The notes beneath the pieces were generated by a model, which worked only from the letters and a program-made list of their open reading frames with translations, ran no database searches and was not told the origin of the DNA. Positions 5,103 through 9,416 of a stretch of DNA of 9,416 nucleotides are shown piece after piece. Position 1 is the stretch's first letter. Every line of letters starts with the position of its first letter. Both the position numbers and the translations under genes were made by a program. The DNA comes from Candidatus Sabulitectum sp. GTDB taxonomy: Bacteria; Fermentibacterota; Fermentibacteria; Fermentibacterales; JCC-6. Location of the stretch: NCBI GenBank assembly GCA_029934845.1, contig JAOZLN010000073.1, forward strand, positions 1 through 9,416. The letters run 5' to 3'.

Positions 5103-6913
5103 AAAACCGGGTTCTTGTAATTGGCGGCGGACACGCAGGGGTAGAGGCGGCGATTGCTTCGGCGGCTGTTGGCTGTAGAACAACACTGGTAACTCCGGAT
5201 GTTTCAAGGATATCATTAATGTCATGCAATCCTGCAATCGGTGGAATTGCCAAAGGCACACTTGTAAGAGAGATCGATGGCCTTGGGGGTGTTGCCGCAG
5301 AGTCTGCTGACAATACCGCTCTTCAATTTCGAATGTTGAACACAAAAAAGGGCCCTGCTGTTTGGGGACCAAGGGTACAGTCAGACGTGAATGAGTACTG
5401 CCTGTCCCAAAGGGAAAAGCTTGAAAAGGCAGGGGTTAATATTGTTCAGGGCCTGGTAACAAAACTTATGGGTCCCAGGAAAAGAATAACAGGAGTGGTG
5501 CTGGGCAACGGAAAAGAGATTAATGCAGAAGCGTTCGTTCTTGCAACCGGAACTTTTCTTGATGGTATGCTTCACAGAGGAAAAACTGCGTGGCCAGGGG
5601 GAAGAAGGGGAGACGTGTCTGCTGTCGCCTTGGAAAAAGACATAAGAGAAAGAATGTTTCACGTGAAACGATTTAAGACCGGAACATCACCCAGGGTATT
5701 AAGAAACTCGATTGATACTTCCTGTCTGCAGAAGCAGATATCGCACGACATGCAATTCCGGTTCAGCTGGGCCTCCAGAGGCGGTATTAAGAACAGGGAA
5801 ACATGCTGGGTAACACGAACAACAGGAGAAACAGAAGAAATAGTCAAAAAAAGCCTTAAAAAGTCGGCTCTTTACTCTGGAAGAATTCACAGCAAGGGGC
5901 CACGATATTGCCCCAGTTTTGAAGACAAGGTAACAAAATTCCCCGACCGAACGGGTCATCCAATACACATCGAGCCCATGGGACTTTCATCCAGGGTTAT
6001 GTATCTTAACGGACTGTCTACCAGCATGCCCGAAGAAATCCAACAGGAAATAGTAAGATCGCTTCCTGGTTTCAAGAATGCCGTTATTTCGGCATACGGG
6101 TATACTGTGGAGTATACATGCTTTGAAACGGGAGAATTTGAAAAAACTTTAAGATTAAAAGAAACAGACAACTTGTATGTATCCGGGCAGATCCTTGGAA
6201 CATCGGGTTACGAAGAGGCTGCAGCTACAGGGTTGCTTGCAGGGGCAAATGCCGCAAGAAGGGTTCTGGGTCTGGAAGAGAGAATTCCAGATAGAATGAA
6301 CAGTTACCTGGGAGTAATGGTTGACGACCTTGTAACAAGAGGAACCGATGAACCGTACAGGCTTTTTTCCAGCAGGTCGGAAAACAGGTTGAATTTAAGG
6401 CAGGACAACGCAGACAGAAGAGTCTTTGCTTTTGCCGTTGCTCTTGGAACCCTTTCGCAGAAAAAGCAAACGGAATACAGGGCACGGGAAGAAAAATACA
6501 ATCAATTGAGGCACGAGTTGCTGTCTAGGCGTTTTAAGGGGAAATCAATACAGGATATATGCAAAAGACCAGAGGTGTCACCTGTGGATGTTTCAGAGCT
6601 TATTGGATACAACGCGTCAAACATTGATGACCGGGAGACGGTAACAACGCTTGTGCTGGATTTGAAATATGCAGGATATGTAAAAAGAGCAGAGAAAAGA
6701 CACAAAGTCAGGAAGCGTTACAGTGATGTGTCGCTATTACACATAATAGATTACAATGTTGTGGACACGATAACAATCGAGGCCAGGGAGGCTCTTAACA
6801 AAAGAAAACCCGAGACTCTTTCCGACGCAGAAGCAATACCAGCGGTAAGGCAGGCAGACCTTGATGCTCTTGTTTTGTATCTAATGAAGCATAGTGTTTC
6901 ACGTGAAACATAA
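5099..6913 (+). CDS. mnmG: tRNA uridine-5-carboxymethylaminomethyl modification enzyme MnmG
   Basis: MnmG (GidA) is the FAD- and NADH-using partner of MnmE in wobble-uridine modification. The 604-residue product is slightly shorter than the E. coli protein. It shows the dinucleotide-binding GGGHAG (9-14), SCNPAIGGIAKG (42-53), KGPAV (84-88), RFKTGTSPR (191-199), RYCPSFEDKV (269-278), STSMPEE (307-313) and GYEEAAATGLLAG (370-382). Both family cysteines, in SCNP and RYCP, are kept. The C-terminal domain is divergent: the usual GQASRIxGVTPA stretch reads LSDAEAIPAVRQA (574-586). The start is GTG at 5099, overlapping the mnmE TGA by four bases. Two parS sites fall in the gene, one internal (encoding MFHVKR) and one at the 3' end shared with rsmG. 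Confidence 0.96.
   Translation: MKNRVLVIGGGHAGVEAAIASAAVGCRTTLVTPDVSRISLMSCNPAIGGIAKGTLVREIDGLGGVAAESADNTALQFRMLNTKKGPAVWGPRVQSDVNEYCLSQREKLEKAGVNIVQGLVTKLMGPRKRITGVVLGNGKEINAEAFVLATGTFLDGMLHRGKTAWPGGRRGDVSAVALEKDIRERMFHVKRFKTGTSPRVLRNSIDTSCLQKQISHDMQFRFSWASRGGIKNRETCWVTRTTGETEEIVKKSLKKSALYSGRIHSKGPRYCPSFEDKVTKFPDRTGHPIHIEPMGLSSRVMYLNGLSTSMPEEIQQEIVRSLPGFKNAVISAYGYTVEYTCFETGEFEKTLRLKETDNLYVSGQILGTSGYEEAAATGLLAGANAARRVLGLEERIPDRMNSYLGVMVDDLVTRGTDEPYRLFSSRSENRLNLRQDNADRRVFAFAVALGTLSQKKQTEYRAREEKYNQLRHELLSRRFKGKSIQDICKRPEVSPVDVSELIGYNASNIDDRETVTTLVLDLKYAGYVKRAEKRHKVRKRYSDVSLLHIIDYNVVDTITIEAREALNKRKPETLSDAEAIPAVRQADLDALVLYLMKHSVSRET
5655..5670. promoter_or_regulatory. parS: parS centromere site inside mnmG
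   Basis: TGTTTCACGTGAAACG matches the bacterial parS consensus TGTTTCACGTGAAACA at 15 of 16 bases; only the last base differs. ParB is expected to load here and spread. The site lies in mnmG codons that read MFHVKR (residues 186-191), about 1.9 kb upstream of parA. Confidence 0.85.
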
Positions 6914-7523
6914 CTTTCCGGAATCATTCAGTGCCGCGCAGGGGGATTGTGCTCTTCTTGGTGTTGATCTTTCGGAAGAGTCGTACTTGAAAATTGGTTA
7001 TTTTCTGGATCTGCTTGTGGTCAGTGCCGGGAAAATTAACCTGGTTGGTCCATCAGAGATTGATAGATTGTGGACGAGGCATGTGCTTGAATCTATGGCG
7101 TTTATTCCTTTTCTTACAGGTGACACTATTGTTGATGTTGGAACCGGTGCGGGCTTTCCTGGAATGATCCTTTCCCTGTGTGGGTATAATGTCATCATGG
7201 TTGAATCAAGAAGAAAGAGATGTGCTTTTCTAGAGACTGCAGCCAGAAAATGCAGGGTTTCTTGTTCGATAGTGAACAGCAGAATCGAAGATGCGGGGCC
7301 TTTTCCCCGGGGTAGTCTTTTTACATCCAGGGCGGTGAAGGGTCACAAAGAAATGGTAAAATTGATCAGCCCTTCAGCCCCCGCAGGGTTTTCCCTCGTG
7401 ACCAGGGTTTCCCACCGGGTGGAAACTTGTTCCGATACAGTAACATCAGAGAAGCTGCCCATGCCTCCGCTTGACCGACAGGGGTTTATTCTGCAGTATC
7501 GACACCCCTGTATTAAGAACTGA
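6894..7523 (+). CDS. rsmG: 16S rRNA (guanine-N7) methyltransferase RsmG
   Basis: RsmG (GidB) transfers a methyl group from S-adenosylmethionine to N7 of a guanine in the 530 loop of 16S rRNA. The 209-residue product is the usual size. It shows KINLVGP (47-53 region), the SAM-binding loop IVDVGTGAGFPG, the ESRRKRCAFLE segment and an SRAV motif. The usual Lys-Gly segment after SRA is replaced by LVTRVSHRVE, so the C-terminal third is divergent. The start is taken as GTG at 6894, which gives MFHVKH and overlaps mnmG by 20 bases. A second GTG at 6903 is possible. No strong Shine-Dalgarno precedes either, so translation is probably coupled to mnmG. The start codon region is also parS, so bound ParB would sit exactly where rsmG translation begins. 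parA follows 18 bases after the stop. Confidence 0.94.
   Translation: MFHVKHNFPESFSAAQGDCALLGVDLSEESYLKIGYFLDLLVVSAGKINLVGPSEIDRLWTRHVLESMAFIPFLTGDTIVDVGTGAGFPGMILSLCGYNVIMVESRRKRCAFLETAARKCRVSCSIVNSRIEDAGPFPRGSLFTSRAVKGHKEMVKLISPSAPAGFSLVTRVSHRVETCSDTVTSEKLPMPPLDRQGFILQYRHPCIKN
6895..6910. promoter_or_regulatory. parS: parS centromere site in the mnmG/rsmG overlap
   Basis: TGTTTCACGTGAAACA is a perfect 16-base palindromic parS. It lies within the 20-base overlap of mnmG and rsmG, encoding the last residues of MnmG (SVSRET) in one frame and VFHVKH, the first residues of RsmG, in another. parA starts about 630 bases downstream, so this is probably a main ParB loading site near the origin. Confidence 0.95.
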
Positions 7524-7530
7524 CAAGGAA

Positions 7531-7538
7531 AGGTGATC
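7531..7538 (+). promoter_or_regulatory. Shine-Dalgarno site of parA
   Basis: AGGTGATC is a perfect eight-base complement to the 16S rRNA 3' end, placed correctly for the ATG at 7542. A GTG at 7533 in the same frame lies inside this site, so it is very unlikely to be the start. Confidence 0.85.
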
Positions 7539-7541
7539 CAT

Positions 7542-8300
7542 ATGACCAGAATTCTTGCTGTAGCTAACCAAAAGGGCGGGGTGGGAAAAACCACTACCGT
7601 TATTAATCTTGGTGCCAGCATTGCTGTTCACGATAAGGAAGTACTTGTTATTGATCTTGACCCGCAGGCCAATGCAACCAGCGGTCTTGGGAATGCAGAA
7701 GCAGATACAAATGGTATTCACAGTTTCATATCAGGAGAAAACACCCTGGAAGAATGTACTGTTAAGACAGAGGTTGAGGGTCTCTCTCTTTTGCCGGGAG
7801 CAAGACATCTTGCAGGTACTGAAATTGAACTGGCAGCTCTGGATAAAAGAGAATTCTTTCTGGCACGAGCTCTTTCTGAATCAGACCTCTCCCGTTATGA
7901 TTACGTTCTTATTGATTGTCCACCTTCTCTGGGGCTTTTAACAATCAATGCGCTTGTAGCAGCCCATGGCGTTATTCTAACTGTTCAGAGTGAGTATTAT
8001 GCACTTGAAGGGCTTTCGCATCTAATGGAAACGGTTAAGAGGATTAAGGCTCACTGGAATAAAAATCTGAGTATTTTCGGTGTAGTTCTTACCATGTACG
8101 ACAAAAGGCTGAAATTAAGCAGGGAGGTTGAGTTCTCTGCAGACAAATACCTCGGAAAGTCTCTTTTTACAACCCGTATTCCCAGGAATGTTCGGTTGAG
8201 TGAAGCTCCCAGCCACGGTAAACCTGTTATTTTGTATGATGCATATTCTAGTGGGGCAAAGAGTTACATGAGTTTGGCAAGGGAGGTTATGTCAAGGTGA
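7542..8300 (+). CDS. parA: Chromosome partitioning ATPase ParA (Soj)
   Basis: ParA is a Walker-type ATPase that binds DNA non-specifically as an ATP dimer and drives segregation of ParB-parS complexes; in some bacteria it also controls DnaA. The 252-residue product is a small chromosomal-type ParA without an N-terminal helix-turn-helix. It begins MTRILAVANQKGGVGKTTT, with the deviant Walker A KGGVGKTT and its signature lysine (11-18). Walker A' is DLDPQAN (38-44) and Walker B is VLIDCPPS (122-129). The C-terminal pattern IPRNVRLSEAPSHGKP is also present. The start at 7542 is set by a strong Shine-Dalgarno. The gene begins 18 bases after rsmG and its stop overlaps the parB GTG by four bases, so the two are translationally coupled. 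Confidence 0.97.
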   Translation: MTRILAVANQKGGVGKTTTVINLGASIAVHDKEVLVIDLDPQANATSGLGNAEADTNGIHSFISGENTLEECTVKTEVEGLSLLPGARHLAGTEIELAALDKREFFLARALSESDLSRYDYVLIDCPPSLGLLTINALVAAHGVILTVQSEYYALEGLSHLMETVKRIKAHWNKNLSIFGVVLTMYDKRLKLSREVEFSADKYLGKSLFTTRIPRNVRLSEAPSHGKPVILYDAYSSGAKSYMSLAREVMSR

Positions 8301-9160
8301 AGCGGAAAAACGCACTGGGTAGAGGTCTTGAATCTCTATTGCCCAGTATAGAGGAAAAGTTCTCTGCTGATGGAACCCCTGCAGAAATTCCAGTTAGTGC
8401 CATCGACCCAAACCCCTTTCAGCCCAGGATTGACTGGAATGATGACGAGCTTTCTTCTCTGGCAGAATCAATCAAGCTCCAGGGAATATTGCAGCCTATA
8501 GTTTTAAGGAAACACGAGAGTCGTTATCAGCTTATTGCAGGGGAAAGAAGGCTAAGAGCCTCTATACTGGCTGACAAGGAAACAATACCGGCATTCATAA
8601 GAGATGCTACAGACAAGCAGATGATGGCTCTGGCATTAATTGAGAACATCCAGAGACAGGATCTGAACCCGATGGAGAAGGCTGAGGCATTCAGCAGGTT
8701 TTGCACAGAGTTTGACATGACTCAGGAGGAACTGGGTAAACAGGTTGGAATAAGTCGTTCTGCTGTAGCGAATTTTCAGAGACTTATGGAATTACCTCTT
8801 TCTGTAAAGGCAATGGTGAGAACCGGCAGGCTTTCCATGGGCCACGGTAGAGCTCTTCTTGGTTTAACCGGTGAAGAGTCTATAGTACGAACAGCAAATT
8901 TATGTATTGCAAGAGGGTATAGCGTAAGAGCACTTGAAGACGCAGTAAGAAAAATTACCGGAAGAAAACCAGTTAAGCGGAAAAAAACAGAAGTGATACC
9001 GGAAATAAAGCAGCTGGAAACAGAGCTTCAGCGAATACTGGGAACCCGAGTTGTTCTTAAGGATTCCGGAGGATCCGGTAGAATGGAGATCGAGTACAGT
9101 TCCCTGGACGAGCTTGACAGAATTCTTAGTATAATAAGGGGTCGGGGAAACTCGGCATAG
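8297..9160 (+). CDS. parB: Chromosome partitioning protein ParB (Spo0J)
   Basis: ParB is the CTP-dependent DNA clamp that loads at parS, slides along DNA and stimulates ParA. The 287-residue product is typical. A ParA-interacting N-terminal peptide (NALGRGLESLLP, 5-16) leads into the CTP-binding domain with NPFQPR (39-44), GERRLRA (82-88) and ENIQRQDLNP (116-125). The helix-turn-helix that reads parS follows (MTQEELGKQVGISRSAVANF, 141-160), then a basic linker (about 222-232) and a C-terminal dimerisation domain (about 235-282). The GTG start overlaps the parA stop; GGGAGG lies ten bases before it. Its predicted binding sites are the two parS palindromes upstream. A possible promoter for the following ferredoxin lies in its last codons. 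Confidence 0.97.
   Translation: MKRKNALGRGLESLLPSIEEKFSADGTPAEIPVSAIDPNPFQPRIDWNDDELSSLAESIKLQGILQPIVLRKHESRYQLIAGERRLRASILADKETIPAFIRDATDKQMMALALIENIQRQDLNPMEKAEAFSRFCTEFDMTQEELGKQVGISRSAVANFQRLMELPLSVKAMVRTGRLSMGHGRALLGLTGEESIVRTANLCIARGYSVRALEDAVRKITGRKPVKRKKTEVIPEIKQLETELQRILGTRVVLKDSGGSGRMEIEYSSLDELDRILSIIRGRGNSA
9130..9135 (+). promoter_or_regulatory. Possible -10 element for the ferredoxin gene
   Basis: A perfect TATAAT lies in the last codons of parB, about 60 bases before the ferredoxin start. A perfect TTGACA (9114-9119) is only ten bases upstream, too close for a normal sigma70 promoter. A poorer TGGACG (9105-9110) sits 19 bases away. It could give a short single-gene transcript ending at the terminator. 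Confidence 0.3.
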
Positions 9161-9192
9161 TTTCGAGCTAACATAAAATAACGGAGGTTTTC

Positions 9193-9360
9193 ATGGCTTA
9201 CAAAATTAACGATACCTGCATCAGTTGTGGTGCCTGTCAGGGGGAATGTCCTGTTGATTGCATCAAAGAGGGAACACCCTACGTAATTGATGCAGCCACC
9301 TGCATTGACTGTGGTGCATGCGCAGCAGTTTGTCCTGTGGGTTCAATAGAGGCACCATAA
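9193..9360 (+). CDS. 2[4Fe-4S] ferredoxin, clostridial type
   Basis: This 55-residue protein is a low-potential electron carrier of the clostridial ferredoxin family, acting in the cytoplasm with redox enzymes that cannot be named from here. It carries two cluster motifs, CISCGACQGECP (ligands C9, C12, C15, C19) and CIDCGACAAVCP (C37, C40, C43, C47), in two symmetric halves of normal length. An extra cysteine, C23, stands a few residues after the first motif. The ATG is preceded by GGAGG (9183-9187), five bases away. It lies 32 bases beyond parB, reads the same way and is followed by a terminator. That makes it the last gene of the block, possibly also transcribed alone. A redox gene next to parAB is not an obvious functional pairing. 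Confidence 0.95.
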   Translation: MAYKINDTCISCGACQGECPVDCIKEGTPYVIDAATCIDCGACAAVCPVGSIEAP

Positions 9361-9379
9361 TTTTATTGAACACATAAAT

Positions 9380-9411
9380 TGTAGCCGCACAAACCCTTTT
9401 GTGCGGCTACA
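9380..9411 (+). terminator. Hairpin terminator after the ferredoxin gene
   Basis: A perfect 14-base-pair stem (9380-9393 with 9398-9411) with a CCCT loop follows the ferredoxin stop by 19 bases. Its core is GTAGCCGCAC/GTGCGGCTAC, and the window ends in TATTT just after it. This fits an intrinsic terminator for the plus-strand block, although the full T-tract is cut off by the window edge. AT-rich sequence on the left might let it work in both directions. Confidence 0.85.
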
Positions 9412-9416
9412 TATTT

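Noticed and set aside
4754..5134. Long minus-strand open frames opposite mnmE, mnmG and parA
   Set aside because: They lack family motifs and ribosome binding sites and lie wholly opposite well-identified genes, so they are shadows of codon bias.
7471..7499. A promoter for parAB in the rsmG 3' end (TTGACC)
   Set aside because: No acceptable -10 element lies at a 16-18 base distance; read-through from upstream explains parAB expression.
7533..7541. A ParA start at GTG 7533
   Set aside because: The GTG lies within the anti-16S complementary sequence that sets the ATG at 7542; ParA proteins of this type begin with the MTRILAVANQKGG pattern.

Overview
This is a compact bacterial housekeeping locus near the replication origin, with dnaA on the minus strand and a nine-gene block on the plus strand. 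By eye the base composition is moderately low to middling in GC, with AGA/AGG favoured for arginine. YidC has an N-terminal transmembrane segment and a large extracytoplasmic domain, the form typical of diderm (Gram-negative-type) bacteria. A clostridial-type 2[4Fe-4S] ferredoxin suggests an anaerobic or micro-oxic life. I cannot name the phylum from the sequence alone. The divergence of MnmE, MnmG and RnpA from model-organism sequences suggests a poorly sampled lineage.

Layout: dnaA reads leftward from 1388 to 51. A 209-base intergenic region (1389-1597) carries divergent promoter candidates and a small inverted repeat. From 1598 the plus strand holds rpmH (L34), rnpA (RNase P protein), yidD, yidC, mnmE, mnmG, rsmG, parA (soj), parB (spo0J) and a 55-residue ferredoxin. 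A strong hairpin terminator (9380-9411) closes the block. From rpmH to parB no gap exceeds 18 bases and most junctions overlap by 4 to 20 bases, so this looks like one transcription unit. The ferredoxin lies 32 bases beyond parB and may also have its own promoter. Two genes were missing from a simple long-ORF view: rpmH (44 aa) and the ferredoxin (55 aa). The starts of dnaA, yidC and parA are moved inward because a Shine-Dalgarno sequence sits just before the internal ATG.

How it works together: RnpA and L34 serve tRNA processing and the ribosome. YidD and YidC serve membrane-protein insertion. MnmE and MnmG modify the wobble uridine of certain tRNAs, and RsmG methylates 16S rRNA. ParA, ParB and parS segregate the origin region. 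Two parS sites lie inside coding sequence upstream of parAB. One (5655-5670, 15 of 16 bases) is within mnmG. The other (6895-6910, a perfect 16-base palindrome) sits in the mnmG/rsmG overlap, one base inside the rsmG start codon.

I see no mobile element, CRISPR array, tRNA or rRNA gene, and no clear new defence or biosynthetic system. The points most worth a second look are the coding-embedded parS pair, a shortened MnmE without a recognisable NKxD motif, the matching divergence in the MnmG C-terminus, and the ferredoxin attached to parAB.
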